Shown: positions 33,082 through 44,028, numbered from the stretch's first letter. The stretch: 64,000 nt of DNA from Candidatus Scatomonas merdigallinarum (GCA_018716305.1 DVKB01000019.1:1-64000); one strand, 5' to 3'. Translations and numbers: made by a program. The notes: generated from the letters alone by a model not told the origin.

Positions 33082-35110
33082 GCTGCTGGCGGAAGATATC
33101 CGGCGCCGAAGCTGGCTGATTTTTATGATCCTGGCGGGAGCCCTGCTTCTGCTCCCATTTGCTCTGCAGATGGAGCTGTCCGCCCTGGAATACGGAAATC
33201 CGGTCCAGGCCGCGGAGGATCTGAAATGGCTGCGCCAGACGCAGATGGATATAGCGGAGAGAATATTGGGAGGGGGAAATTTTCTGGTTCTCCTGGGCTG
33301 TATGTTTGCGGCAGTGGCAGCGGCCGTGACGGGATTTTCCTATCTGCAGTCCAGAAAGCAGGTGGATTTTTATCACAGTCTCCCGGTTCGCCGGGAACGG
33401 CTGCTTTTCAGCCGCTTCCTGGGAGGCTGCCTGATGACTGTGATCCCCTACGGGGCTGCTCTGGCCCTGGCTCTTTTCGGAGTGGCGGGAGCCCATGGGC
33501 TTTTCTGCGGCGAACTGGCAAAAACAGCGCTCCAGGGGCTGGGCGTATTTCTGCTGCTGTTCCTGGTATTTTACATCCTTTCCGTTCTGGCTATGCTGCT
33601 GACCGGAAGAATCCTCACCGGGATTCTGCTGACCGGATTCTTCTATCTTTACGGGATCCTCTGTGTCGGCATGGTGCAGCGGATGATGAGCTATTACTTT
33701 GAAACTTATTACGATCCCGCCGGCGGGAATTTCCGCTCCCAGGATTTTGTATCTCCGGTCTCCCTGGCCGTAAAGATTGTTTCCCGGCTGAAGGCGGGAG
33801 AAACCGTGCATCCAGGGATCTGGATTTTTCTGGGAATCACTGCCGTCCTGCTGTTGATTCTCTGCGTGGCCGCCTACCGGAAGCGGGCTCTGGAGGCGGC
33901 GGGAAATGCCTTCGTCTGGCGGTGGATGGAGCCGGTGATCAAGACGGCGGCAGTGATCCCCGGTTCTCTGTGGATCGCCAATCTTCTGCAAATGCTGGGA
34001 TACTTAGGCAATCCGTCTATGATGATCCTGACCGTGGCCCTGGCCGCCCTGATCCTGACTGGAGTCATAGAATTTATTTACAGTCAGGATCTGAAAAATA
34101 TCTGGCGTCATAAGATTTCCGGCATTGCAGGGCTGGCCGGGGCAGTGCTCCTGCTGCTGGCTTTTCAGGGAGACTGGTTCGGATACGACCGCTGGCTGCC
34201 CGCCAAAAGCCAGGTGGAGGCTATGTCCTTGTACTACGGGGAGGGAGAAGGCGTTTTCTATGACGGAAGCTGGTATATTCCGCGCCGTACGCAGCAGGCC
34301 CTGGAGCAGGGCCTGACGGAAAATTTCGATCCTCTCTATGAGATGGCAGGAGAAGCCGTCCAAAAACAGGGGGAGGATTCCGGCGGGACTCTGGCTTCGG
34401 TGGTTCTTCGGTATCGGCTGAAAAGCGGGCGGGACGCCTGGAGGCAGTACATGGTGCCTGCAGGGACGGCGGACGAGGCACTGGACCAGCTTTCCCGGGA
34501 TCCAGCGTTCCGTGAGCAGGCATATCCCCTGTCGGACCGCGGACCGGAAAATGTTGCGGATGTCTCTTTCAGAGACTGGAAAGATCTTCACGACAACTAT
34601 CAGGCCGTATATATGGAGAGGCAGGAACTTCAGGAGCTTCTGGAAATCTTCCGGCGGGAGGAGGCTTCCTATTCCTATCAGGAATTAAAGGAGAAGAGTC
34701 CTCTGGGCTCTCTGATGCTGAACAGCCCCTGGGAGGGCGGATATGAGGGGTCCTCCATAGAGTATTATATATATCCGGAGTTTCAGGAAACCCTCCGCTT
34801 CTTAGAGCAGAAGGGGGTTCAGGCACGGCAGGAGACAGATTTCTCTGACATTGTGTCTGTGCAGGCGGAGATCATGGAGCCGTCGCCGGGAGACATATCC
34901 GAAATCTATCCCTTTGAAGATCCGGATGAGATCCGGGAACTTTTTCAGCATCTGGAGAGAATCCGCCCGTCGGACTTTCAGACCGGCCAGGAGTATGTAA
35001 ACCTGAATCTTCTCTTTTGGGACGGAACCTACGGTTATATGGAATTTAAGGTCAGGGATCAGGAAGCGTTTCAGAAATTTTTGTCAAAAAAAGGAGAGGC
35101 AAGCTTTTAG
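33056..35110 (+). CDS. Large ABC permease with C-terminal soluble domain
   Basis: 684-residue membrane subunit. The first 370 residues or so hold multiple hydrophobic segments, with FYHSLPVRRERLLFSRFLGG near residue 105 typical of the cytoplasmic loop of such permeases. The last 300 residues are soluble and probably external. It overlaps the ATPase gene by 26 nt, so translation is coupled. It would form a homodimer with two ATPase subunits. A peptide or antibiotic export or resistance role is inferred from the YtrA-type regulator. Confidence 0.8.
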   Translation: MTKRVSDLKLLAEDIRRRSWLIFMILAGALLLLPFALQMELSALEYGNPVQAAEDLKWLRQTQMDIAERILGGGNFLVLLGCMFAAVAAAVTGFSYLQSRKQVDFYHSLPVRRERLLFSRFLGGCLMTVIPYGAALALALFGVAGAHGLFCGELAKTALQGLGVFLLLFLVFYILSVLAMLLTGRILTGILLTGFFYLYGILCVGMVQRMMSYYFETYYDPAGGNFRSQDFVSPVSLAVKIVSRLKAGETVHPGIWIFLGITAVLLLILCVAAYRKRALEAAGNAFVWRWMEPVIKTAAVIPGSLWIANLLQMLGYLGNPSMMILTVALAALILTGVIEFIYSQDLKNIWRHKISGIAGLAGAVLLLLAFQGDWFGYDRWLPAKSQVEAMSLYYGEGEGVFYDGSWYIPRRTQQALEQGLTENFDPLYEMAGEAVQKQGEDSGGTLASVVLRYRLKSGRDAWRQYMVPAGTADEALDQLSRDPAFREQAYPLSDRGPENVADVSFRDWKDLHDNYQAVYMERQELQELLEIFRREEASYSYQELKEKSPLGSLMLNSPWEGGYEGSSIEYYIYPEFQETLRFLEQKGVQARQETDFSDIVSVQAEIMEPSPGDISEIYPFEDPDEIRELFQHLERIRPSDFQTGQEYVNLNLLFWDGTYGYMEFKVRDQEAFQKFLSKKGEASF

Positions 35111-35134
35111 TAAAGAACAGCAGGGAGGAACAGT

Positions 35135-36310
35135 ATGAACAGAAAGAAAGCGGGAATCATCTGCGGCACAGCTGCAGCGGCAGTTTTCGTGGGAATTCTG
35201 GGATGGAGAATCTCCGCGGACTCAAAAGAGAAGAGCGGCAGTCCGGTATACGTAAATACAGTGGAACAGATTACGTCTCTGGGAACCGGAAACGGCATGG
35301 TCAACCGGTTTGCCGGGGTGGTGGAATCCCAGGAAACCTGGTCGGTACAGCAGAATGACCATAAGGCAGTGAAGGATATCCTGGTCAAAGCTGGGGATCA
35401 GGTACAGAAGGGCAGTCCTCTTTATACTTATGATACAGAGAAATTCCAGGAAGAACTGGCTCAGGCTCAGCTGGATCTGGAGCGGATGAACAATGAGATC
35501 GCCGGCATGACGGCTTCCATCCAGGAACTGGAGCAGGAACGGCAGAAGGCGGCCGCCGACAGCCAGGCTGCCTACACCTTCCAGATCCAGGAGCAGGAAC
35601 TGCAGCTGCGGCAGAAACAATTCGATCTGCAGAGCAAGCAGCTGGAGATAGGGAAACTCCAGGAAAACATCAGCCATTCCACCGTAGTCAGCGAACTGGA
35701 CGGGGTGGTGAAGTGTATTAATGATGGGAATACTTCCATGAATATGGACGGAGATACTTCTTTTATTACGGTGATGAAGACCGGAGCTTACCGGGTGAAA
35801 GGACAGATGAACGAGCAGAATATGGCTTCTCTCATGGAAGGTACTCCGGTGGTGATCCGCTCCAGGACCGATGACAGCCTTTCCTGGAGAGGGACAGTCT
35901 CCCGGATCGACCGGGAGAATCCGGTGATGGGAAACAGCTCTTACCCTGTTTCCTCCAGCGACGGAAGCAGCGCTGCGGCCAGCAGCAGCTATCCTTTTTA
36001 TGTGGAACTGGAATCCGGGGAGGGACTTATGCTGGGCCAGCACGTCTATGTAGAGCCGGATCTGGGACAGGAGCAGAAGAAGGAGGGAATCTGGCTGGAC
36101 GAGTACATGATCGATCAGAGGGATCCGGAGCAGGCTTTTGTGTGGGCGGACAACGGAAAAGGCCGTCTGGAAAAACGGGCGGTGGAACTGGGAAATTATG
36201 ATGAAAACCTTCTGGAGTATCAGATTCTTTCCGGACTGGAATGGACGGACGCTATCGCCTTCCCGGAAGAAGGGCTGGAAGAGGGCAGGGAGACGGAGGT
36301 GATAGGGTGA
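35135..36310 (+). CDS. Membrane-fusion (HlyD-type) adaptor protein
   Basis: 391-residue adaptor with an N-terminal membrane anchor (about 7-25), an outer lipoyl-like half, a coiled-coil hairpin (about 110-185, Gln/Glu-rich) and a C-terminal beta domain. It resembles the MacA-like subunit of tripartite-style exporters in Gram-positives. Its stop overlaps the next ATPase gene by 4 nt. With the downstream ATPase, second adaptor and MacB-like permease it forms one transport unit. Confidence 0.85.
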   Translation: MNRKKAGIICGTAAAAVFVGILGWRISADSKEKSGSPVYVNTVEQITSLGTGNGMVNRFAGVVESQETWSVQQNDHKAVKDILVKAGDQVQKGSPLYTYDTEKFQEELAQAQLDLERMNNEIAGMTASIQELEQERQKAAADSQAAYTFQIQEQELQLRQKQFDLQSKQLEIGKLQENISHSTVVSELDGVVKCINDGNTSMNMDGDTSFITVMKTGAYRVKGQMNEQNMASLMEGTPVVIRSRTDDSLSWRGTVSRIDRENPVMGNSSYPVSSSDGSSAAASSSYPFYVELESGEGLMLGQHVYVEPDLGQEQKKEGIWLDEYMIDQRDPEQAFVWADNGKGRLEKRAVELGNYDENLLEYQILSGLEWTDAIAFPEEGLEEGRETEVIG

Positions 36311-36984
36311 TCCTGGAACTTCAGAATATCTGTAAAGATTACATACAGGGAAAGATGGAGGTGCCGGTTCTTCAAGATATCTGTTTTTCCCTTGAAAAAG
36401 GAGAATACGCGGCCGTCATGGGGCCCTCCGGTTCCGGAAAGACTACGCTGATGAATATCATCGGCTGTCTGGACCAGGCTACCCGGGGTACGTATCTCTT
36501 GGACGGCCGGGATGTGGGAAGCTGTACGGAAAATCAGATGTCGGATATCCGTCTGCGGAAGATCGGCTTTGTGTTTCAGAATTTTCAGCTGCTGCCCCGG
36601 CAGTCCGCTCTGGACAATGTGGCCCTGCCTCTGATCTACGCGGGAGTATCCCGAAAGGAGCGGCAGCGACGGGCAGAAGCCGCCCTGGAGCGGGTGGGAC
36701 TCTCGGAGCGGATGTATTTTAAACCCAGCCAGCTCTCCGGAGGACAGAAACAGCGGGTGGCCATTGCCCGGGCTATGGTAAATCATCCGGAGCTCCTGCT
36801 GGCGGACGAGCCTACAGGATCCCTGGATTCCCGGTCCGGGGAGCAGGTCATGGAGCTGTTTGGGGAACTCCACCGGGAGGGAGTCAGCATTCTGATGATT
36901 ACTCATGATCCCGGGATCGCCGCCTATGCGGACAGAACGGTGGAAATCCGAGATGGAAGGATCAGAGGGGAGGGAGCGCAATGA
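36307..36984 (+). CDS. ABC ATPase of the LolD/MacB type
   Basis: 225-residue ATPase with Walker A GPSGSGKTT, Q-loop FQNFQLLP, signature LSGGQKQRVAIARAM, Walker B LLLADEPTGSLD and H-loop THDP. Start is GTG at 36307 with GGAGGTGA upstream, overlapping the previous stop (GTGA); the frame is open further 5' inside the preceding gene. Its own stop overlaps the next gene (ATGA). It energises the FtsX/MacB-like permease at 39065. Confidence 0.93.
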   Translation: MILELQNICKDYIQGKMEVPVLQDICFSLEKGEYAAVMGPSGSGKTTLMNIIGCLDQATRGTYLLDGRDVGSCTENQMSDIRLRKIGFVFQNFQLLPRQSALDNVALPLIYAGVSRKERQRRAEAALERVGLSERMYFKPSQLSGGQKQRVAIARAMVNHPELLLADEPTGSLDSRSGEQVMELFGELHREGVSILMITHDPGIAAYADRTVEIRDGRIRGEGAQ

Positions 36985-39053
36985 AGAAAAAAAGGATACT
37001 GGCAGTGTCTTTGTCGCTGGTTCTTGCCGCCGGCGCCGCCGCCGGGATCTGCGGCGGCGTTGGAGCCGCAGGCAGAAAGCCGGTGCTGGTAGTGAGCGCT
37101 TCTGAACTGAATCAGGGAGGTTATTATGGAAGCGGGATCACCATGGAGGGCATGGTCACTTCAGACGTCTCCCAGGATATCTATCTCCAGGATACGCAGA
37201 CGGTTTCCAGGGTCCTGGTGCGGGAGGGGGATCCGGTGCGGCAGGGGGATGTGCTTCTGGAGTACGACACCACTCAGACCCGGCTGAATCTGGAGCGGGA
37301 AAAACTGAACCGGGAGCAGATCCTTCTGAATATCCAAGGGGCAGAGCAGAAACTTAAAACCCTGAAAAATACAAAACCTGTGTCAAAAGACCCGGGAACA
37401 GATCCGGGAATGGAGATCCCTTGGGAAGATTTTCCGGAGGAGCCGGAGATTCCGGAAGTTTCGGAGCCTGCGCAGGATCCGGAGCGGACCTTCCAGGTGA
37501 CGCTGGAGAAGAATGGCAGAGGCGATCAGGATTTTCCGGTGCTCACTATCCCAAGGGGAGTCAGCCTGCGGGATTATCTGGATTCCGCAGAAGAAAAAGA
37601 ATGGAAACAGTTTGTGCCGTCCGCCAGAGGCTATGTGTTCGGGGGCTGGTACCAGGAGCCGGACTGCATCCTGCCCTATGACATGGACGCCCCGGTGACG
37701 GAGGATACCGTACTGTACGCCAGATGGATCCGCCAGTATGGCGCGGAAGTTCTGCAGGAGCTGACGGATCAGGCGGTACCCTATAACCGTCCGGAAGAAG
37801 GGGAGCCGGAGGCAGGAACCCTGCTGAATCCCTATCGGTACCTGGCGGCAGAAGGGGCGGTGGTCTGTCCCTCCTTTATGAATCGGGTGAAAGAAGAAGC
37901 AGGAAAAGCCCTGCAGGAGGATCCACAGGCACATATTTATTTTGCGCTGGAAGTATACGAAGGAGACAGCCTTTCCGGCAGCCTGAAAGGATTCTGGCTT
38001 CAGGACGCGGCCAGGCTGGCAGGACGGGAATTCCCTGAAAATTGGAGAGGGATTCTCCGGGGGGAGAGCGGAACTCTGGAAGAGATTCTGCTGACTCCCA
38101 CAGAGCCTCCGGTTCCGGAGCCTGCGGAACCATCCTCCGTTTTTGAAAAGCCGGCGGGAGCAGGGGCCTCTCTGCGGACGTTCCGCCGGACCGGGGCCGT
38201 GGCTTTTGCGGCGGTCACGGATTTCGGAGCAGAAACCATCAGTCTGCCGGCTGAAACAGAATCTCAGGACGGCAGCAGCCTGGGACTGCTTCCGGAAGGG
38301 GGAACCTATACGAAAGAAGAACTTGCAGAGGCTGTTCAGCGGCAGGAGGAGCGGCTGGCAGATCTGCGGCTGGATCTGAAGCAGTCGGAGCTGAAGATCC
38401 GCAGTACGGAAAAGGCAGTGGAGGAAGGAGCGGTTCTGGCAAAGATCAGCGGCGTTGTAAAGAAGTCCGGAGATCCCTCCAATCCCCCGGGGGACGGTTC
38501 CGCGTTTCTCCAGGTGGCCAGCACCGAGGGCATGTATATCCGTGGCGGGGTCAGCGAGCTGCTGCTGGATCAGATCCGGGAGGGAGACCTGGTGAATGTT
38601 TCCGCCGGGCAGAGCGGCACCTGCTGCCAGGCAGAGATCCGGGAAATTTCTCCCTATCCCGACGAGAGCGGTATGTTTTCCGGAATCTACGGCGCAGCCA
38701 GCGCCTCCATGTATCCCTTCATTGCTTATGTGGAGGAAGGAGGCGGCACCCTGATCAGCCAGGAGTGGGTGCAGATGGACGCCGCTGGCAGCGGTATGGA
38801 ACAGCCCTCAGACGCGCTGTACCTCTGGAAAGCTTTCATCCTGGAGGAGGAGGGCAGACAGTACGTGTATCTTCGGGATGAAAAAGGAAAACTGAGGAAG
38901 CGGGAGATTACCACAGGCCGCCGCTCCGGAGAAGGATATGAAGTCCTTTCCGGAGTCAGCTGGGAGGACTGGCTGGCATTTCCCTACGGGAAAGAAGTCC
39001 GGAACGGAGCTTCCACCAGAGAGGGCGCCATGAGCGAACTGTACGGATATTAA
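36981..39053 (+). CDS. Membrane-fusion adaptor with large insert including an InlB-like repeat
   Basis: 690-residue exported protein with a membrane anchor or signal peptide (about 5-25), a lipoyl-type half (about 60-98, VREGDPVRQGDVLLEYD) and the first coiled-coil arm (about 99-130). The second arm appears only at about 437-490, followed by VLAKISGVVKK and the C-terminal beta domain. Between the arms lies an insert of about 300 residues that includes a sequence resembling an InlB B-repeat (GYVFGGWYQEP at 217-227, then TVLYARWI). Normal adaptors have a 60-100 residue hairpin there. The insert probably lies outside the cell and may bind wall or cargo. Inference only. Confidence 0.75.
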   Translation: MKKKRILAVSLSLVLAAGAAAGICGGVGAAGRKPVLVVSASELNQGGYYGSGITMEGMVTSDVSQDIYLQDTQTVSRVLVREGDPVRQGDVLLEYDTTQTRLNLEREKLNREQILLNIQGAEQKLKTLKNTKPVSKDPGTDPGMEIPWEDFPEEPEIPEVSEPAQDPERTFQVTLEKNGRGDQDFPVLTIPRGVSLRDYLDSAEEKEWKQFVPSARGYVFGGWYQEPDCILPYDMDAPVTEDTVLYARWIRQYGAEVLQELTDQAVPYNRPEEGEPEAGTLLNPYRYLAAEGAVVCPSFMNRVKEEAGKALQEDPQAHIYFALEVYEGDSLSGSLKGFWLQDAARLAGREFPENWRGILRGESGTLEEILLTPTEPPVPEPAEPSSVFEKPAGAGASLRTFRRTGAVAFAAVTDFGAETISLPAETESQDGSSLGLLPEGGTYTKEELAEAVQRQEERLADLRLDLKQSELKIRSTEKAVEEGAVLAKISGVVKKSGDPSNPPGDGSAFLQVASTEGMYIRGGVSELLLDQIREGDLVNVSAGQSGTCCQAEIREISPYPDESGMFSGIYGAASASMYPFIAYVEEGGGTLISQEWVQMDAAGSGMEQPSDALYLWKAFILEEEGRQYVYLRDEKGKLRKREITTGRRSGEGYEVLSGVSWEDWLAFPYGKEVRNGASTREGAMSELYGY

Positions 39054-39064
39054 GGAGGGCAGAG

Positions 39065-40315
<1,251 letters not shown>

Positions 40316-40317
40316 CG

Positions 40318-40953
40318 TCAGAAACCAAGTTCTTCTCCCACCAGGATGACGGTGATCCGTCCCGGATGCCGGGAGCGGCGGGTCACCACGACCTGGCAGC
40401 AGATGGAGTCCGGGGACTGGCAGTCCCCGCAGAGTCCGGCGGAGGCGCAGGGGGTCTTGAGATTCAGCCGCACGCAGTTGGGAGGAGCGGCGGTGTGGCG
40501 GATCCGGCTGATCGCTTCCTCCACAGAGCCGGTCAGTTTGTTCATGCCGGCGACTACGATGACGTGAGAAGGACCGGCGATGAGGCAGGCCACCCGGTTT
40601 CCGTTGCCGTCCACGTTCACCAGTTCCCCCTCTGAGGTGAAGGCATTGGTGCTGGTGAGAAAATAGTCGGCGCAGACGATCCGGCCGTACAGGGCCCGGG
40701 CCTCCTCCGGAGTTTTGGCGGAAGAACGGTCAATGCACCCATAGGGCCCCTTCTGAAGCGCGTCCAGAATGCCGGTTTCGGAAAGAGTAGCGGAACCGCC
40801 CCAAGTGACGGAGGAACCTTCAGGAATCAGTTTCCGCACCTTTTTTACCGCGTCGGCGCTGGTAGCGCAGTAAAAGGCCTCCATCCCCCGGGAGGCGAAC
40901 TTTTTAATCATGGTCTCTCCCAGATGCTGATAATTTTCCAGTTTCGCTGACAT
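40318..40953 (-). CDS. LUD-domain (LutC/YkgG-like) protein
   Basis: 211-residue protein with a LUD domain, related to LutC of lactate utilisation. It has the conserved core VTWGGSATLSETGI early and GPSHVIVVAGMNKL in the middle. The last third has a cysteine cluster (CASAGLCGDCQSPDSICC) that could bind metal or a cluster, typical of stand-alone LUD proteins in Clostridia. LutA and LutB are not adjacent, so a role in lactate oxidation is not shown. It is convergent with the permease gene, with 2 nt between stops. AAAGGAG precedes the ATG. Confidence 0.85.
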   Translation of the reverse strand: MSAKLENYQHLGETMIKKFASRGMEAFYCATSADAVKKVRKLIPEGSSVTWGGSATLSETGILDALQKGPYGCIDRSSAKTPEEARALYGRIVCADYFLTSTNAFTSEGELVNVDGNGNRVACLIAGPSHVIVVAGMNKLTGSVEEAISRIRHTAAPPNCVRLNLKTPCASAGLCGDCQSPDSICCQVVVTRRSRHPGRITVILVGEELGF

Positions 40954-41082
40954 ACATTTCTCCTTTCCGCAGCTTTCTTTTTTGAAGGCCGCTTATGCAT
41001 ACAGTATAACATGAATTGCCCGAGAAATGAGCATGAGATACGGATCGCTCCGCACTTTGTGTTCCCGCAATCCTAAAAACAC

Positions 41083-41124
41083 CTTAAATTTCGGCCGGAC
41101 CCGGGATGGGATGTTAAATTTAAG
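41083..41124. repeat. Inverted repeat upstream of the CBS gene
   Basis: CTTAAATTT at 41083-41091 and AAATTTAAG at 41116-41124 are perfect complements 24 bp apart. They lie in the 262-bp gap before the CBS gene and could be a divided operator. A TAGAAT at 41158-41163 might be a -10, but no good -35 is seen at the right distance. Confidence 0.4.
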
Positions 41125-41215
41125 AAAAAGTTCACCCACAATTCCGGATATTTATGGTAGAATGATACTGGCAGCCAACAAGGCCAAAGCAGAATTACCA
41201 GGAGAGGGAATGACT

Positions 41216-41641
41216 ATGAACATACTTTTCTTTATCACTCCCAAGAGCGAAGTCGCTTACATATACGATGATTTTTCATTGAGGCAGGCCCTGGAAAAAA
41301 TGGAGCACCATAAGTATACGGCGATCCCCATGCTGAACCGGAGAGGCCTCTATATAGGAACCCTGACAGAGGGAGACCTGCTGCGGGCCATCAAGGATGA
41401 ATACGATCTGAATCTGCATGAGGCGGAAAATGTTCCTGTTTCTAAGGTAAAGCGGCGCTGGAAAATGGATCCGGTGAATATCAACTGCAACATTGAGGAT
41501 CTGGTGTCCCTGTCCATGCGGCAGAACTTTGTCCCTGTAGTGGATGACGAGGGAGTATTTATCGGGATTATCCGCCGGAAGGATATTATCCAGTACTGCT
41601 ACGAGAAAAGCGGCCTGGGAAAGAAACAGACAGAAGCGTGA
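41216..41641 (+). CDS. Two-CBS-domain protein
   Basis: 141-residue stand-alone CBS-pair protein. CBS 1 spans about 15-60 (YTAIPMLNRRGLYIGTLTEG) and CBS 2 about 80-130 (NFVPVVDDEGVFIGIIRRKD). Such pairs bind adenine nucleotides and act as energy or metabolite sensors. No effector domain is fused, so it must act on a partner protein. The ATG at 41216 is chosen because GGAGAGGG lies 7 nt upstream. Its stop lies in the stem of a bidirectional terminator. Confidence 0.85.
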   Translation: MNILFFITPKSEVAYIYDDFSLRQALEKMEHHKYTAIPMLNRRGLYIGTLTEGDLLRAIKDEYDLNLHEAENVPVSKVKRRWKMDPVNINCNIEDLVSLSMRQNFVPVVDDEGVFIGIIRRKDIIQYCYEKSGLGKKQTEA

Positions 41642-41694
41642 AAAAGTTCCATGTCCATAGGAAAGATCCTGTGGACATGGAACTTTTTTCACGC
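41636..41694. terminator. Bidirectional terminator containing both stop codons
   Basis: An almost perfect palindrome GCGTGAAAAAGTTCCATGTCCA, loop of about 14 nt, and its complement. It includes oligo-A and oligo-T tracts on both sides, so it works in both directions. The convergent CBS and metallo-hydrolase genes both end in GAAGCGTGA inside the stem, on opposite strands. Confidence 0.88.
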
Positions 41695-42498
41695 TTCCAG
41701 AGGAAGGATTTCCCCATCCTCGGGCACATAGAGTTTTCCGGAAAAACAGGGCTGTCCCTCCTTCAGATACCGTTCTTTTCTGCGCGCCAGATCTTTGTCC
41801 TCCGTGTGCCACAGCACCAGATGCTTCGCGGACAATTTTTCTGCCAGACGGCAGGCGTCCCGAACCGTGCTGTGGTGTTTTTCGTAAGGACGGAACCGTT
41901 CCCGCTCTTCATAGAGGCAGAAGGCCTCGTGAAAGAGCCAGTCGGTTCCCCGGAAGGCCGGATACAGGTGTTCCGGGCAGGGTTCATCCCCGGGGAAGGC
42001 CAGGCGCAGGCCGGTTTCTGTCTCGCAGAGAAAGCCGAACTGTTTTGCCTTAGTGGAGCAAATATCATAAAAGGTAAAACGGCTGTCCAGAATCTCCCTC
42101 TGCTCCCCGTCCTCCAGAATATGAAACAGAATCCTTTCGTCAAACAGCCGGCGGATTTTCTTCTGGACGACCAGGGAAGTAATGGTCCGTATGGCCTCAG
42201 CCAGTTCCCGGTGACAGTAGATGTGGAGCTCTCCCTCATATTTCTCCTGATTCATGCGGGTGCCGATCATGCGGATGATCCAGGGCACCCCCAGCAGGTG
42301 GTCGCTGTGGGCGTGGGTGACAAACAAGTGATGAATTTTTTTCAGGGGAATCTCCGCCTTTTCCAGAGCGGAGAGAATGCCGTTGCCGCCTCCGGCGTCC
42401 ACCAGCAGATATTCCTTTTTGTGTTTCAGGGCAAAGCAGGTATTAAAACAGCGGGTCACGGCAGCTTCGCCGGTTCCCAGGACTATAAGTTTTTCCAT
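41689..42498 (-). CDS. RNase Z-like metallo-beta-lactamase protein
   Basis: 269-residue MBL-fold protein with the metal motif THAHSDHLLG (about 65-73) and further ligands in FPGDEP and LVLWHTEDKD. The closest resemblance is to RNase Z/ElaC-like and other MBL hydrolases. True RNase Z usually has a longer exosite arm, not obvious here, so the substrate is left open. The start ATG at 42498 is preferred to the in-frame TTG at 42504; GGAGG lies 10 nt upstream. Confidence 0.82.
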   Translation of the reverse strand: MEKLIVLGTGEAAVTRCFNTCFALKHKKEYLLVDAGGGNGILSALEKAEIPLKKIHHLFVTHAHSDHLLGVPWIIRMIGTRMNQEKYEGELHIYCHRELAEAIRTITSLVVQKKIRRLFDERILFHILEDGEQREILDSRFTFYDICSTKAKQFGFLCETETGLRLAFPGDEPCPEHLYPAFRGTDWLFHEAFCLYEERERFRPYEKHHSTVRDACRLAEKLSAKHLVLWHTEDKDLARRKERYLKEGQPCFSGKLYVPEDGEILPLEA

Positions 42499-42555
42499 AA
42501 ACAAATTTCCTCCTTCCGTGTGTTTCTTTCAGAATACGCATACGGAAGCCCTCTG

Positions 42556-43881
42556 TCAATCACCTGTATGATACAGCCGCCCTCTGCTCCGGCGGAAGAA
42601 GAAAAGTCCCGCTGCCCCGGTGAGAACTTCCGCCGCGGTGAGGGCCAGCCACACCCCGGTCATCCCCCAGAGGGATGCCATGAGAAAGGCCGCGGGGATA
42701 ATCAGGATCAGCCCCCGGAGAAGAGAAATGATCTGGGCGGGAAGAGCTTTTTCCACGGAGGCAAACCAGGTGGAGAGAATGATATTGAAACCGGTAAAAG
42801 GGGTGGAGGTAAAATAGAGCCGTATCCCCTCCACGGCGGTTTTCTGAAGCTGCGGATCCCCTTCGCTGTTGAAAATCCCGGCTGTGGGGGAGGCGAAAAT
42901 AAACAGCAGAAAGCAGACCGCGGCAGAGAACACGGCCATGGAGATCATGGAATATTTCAGATACAGCCCAACCAGATTTGTTTCCTTCCGGCCGTAGGCC
43001 TGGCTGATCAGCGGCTGGACGCCTTGGGCGATGCCGGTAAAAATGGAAGTCACTACCAGGGAAATGTTGGCGATCACCCCGTAGGCGGCTACTCCCGTAT
43101 TCCCCAGAAGGCCCAGGATGATAGTGTTGAAGACGATCATCACAATGCCGGAGGAGAGCTGAGCCAGCAGGGAGGGAAAGCCCAGGGAGAGGGTAATGCC
43201 GGCGGCTCTGGCCGGAAGGCCTGTGGAAATGATGTGAAAGCCCTTGTCCCGTTTCAGCCAGTGGGGAGCCATGACCAGGATGCCGATGACAGGAGCCAGC
43301 CCTGTGGCGAATACCGCACCGAAGATTCCCATGCCGCAGGGAAAAATAAACACATAGTCCAGAACAATATTGGAGAGGCTGCCGGTGATGGTGGCGGCCA
43401 TGGCCAGCTGGGGATTTCCATCGTTGCGGACGAAGCACAGCAGTACATCGTTGAGGATAAAGGCAGGGGAAAACAGCAGCAGCACCTTCAGGTAGGTATT
43501 GGTCATATCAAACACCGCCGGGTCAGCTCCGAGAAGCCGTGCCAGTCCGCCGGAGAGAAAAAGTCCCGTCAGTACAAAAAGTACGGAAAAGATCAGGGAC
43601 AGGTACAGGGTGACGGTATACATCCGGTTCGCCTCCCGGTCCGCGTCCTGGCTTTTTAAAATAGAGAAGCGGGTGGCTCCGCCCATGCCCAGCATAAGGC
43701 CGGTGCCGTGAATGAAGTTATAGGCGGGAATAGCCAGGTTCAGGGCAGCCAGGCCCCGGGTGCCAAGGCCCTGGGACACAAAAAAGGTATCCGCCAGGAT
43801 GTAGCAGGACATGGCGATCATAGCCATGACGCTCAGGGATGCGTATTTCATAAAATCATGCAGGGGTTTCGCGGCAGTCAT
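42556..43881 (-). CDS. MATE-family efflux transporter
   Basis: 441-residue membrane transporter with 12 hydrophobic segments and the MATE pattern; two halves each begin with a PxxAxxP-like stretch. It exports cationic drugs or other small molecules using a Na+ or H+ gradient. The ATG at 43881 is chosen because GGAGG lies 7 nt before it. It is followed on the same strand by the MBL gene after 57 nt. Substrate unknown. Confidence 0.9.
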   Translation of the reverse strand: MTAAKPLHDFMKYASLSVMAMIAMSCYILADTFFVSQGLGTRGLAALNLAIPAYNFIHGTGLMLGMGGATRFSILKSQDADREANRMYTVTLYLSLIFSVLFVLTGLFLSGGLARLLGADPAVFDMTNTYLKVLLLFSPAFILNDVLLCFVRNDGNPQLAMAATITGSLSNIVLDYVFIFPCGMGIFGAVFATGLAPVIGILVMAPHWLKRDKGFHIISTGLPARAAGITLSLGFPSLLAQLSSGIVMIVFNTIILGLLGNTGVAAYGVIANISLVVTSIFTGIAQGVQPLISQAYGRKETNLVGLYLKYSMISMAVFSAAVCFLLFIFASPTAGIFNSEGDPQLQKTAVEGIRLYFTSTPFTGFNIILSTWFASVEKALPAQIISLLRGLILIIPAAFLMASLWGMTGVWLALTAAEVLTGAAGLFFFRRSRGRLYHTGD

Positions 43882-44028
43882 TTTTCTTCCTCCATTCCGC
43901 AAAAAAATGCCGGTACTTTGTATCTGCGAGGCCTAACGATACAAAATTACCCGGCGGCAATGATATTTTTTTCCGCCAGATACCATAGCAGAATCCCCCG
44001 GGCCTGTCAAGCAAAATCATTCCGGCTC

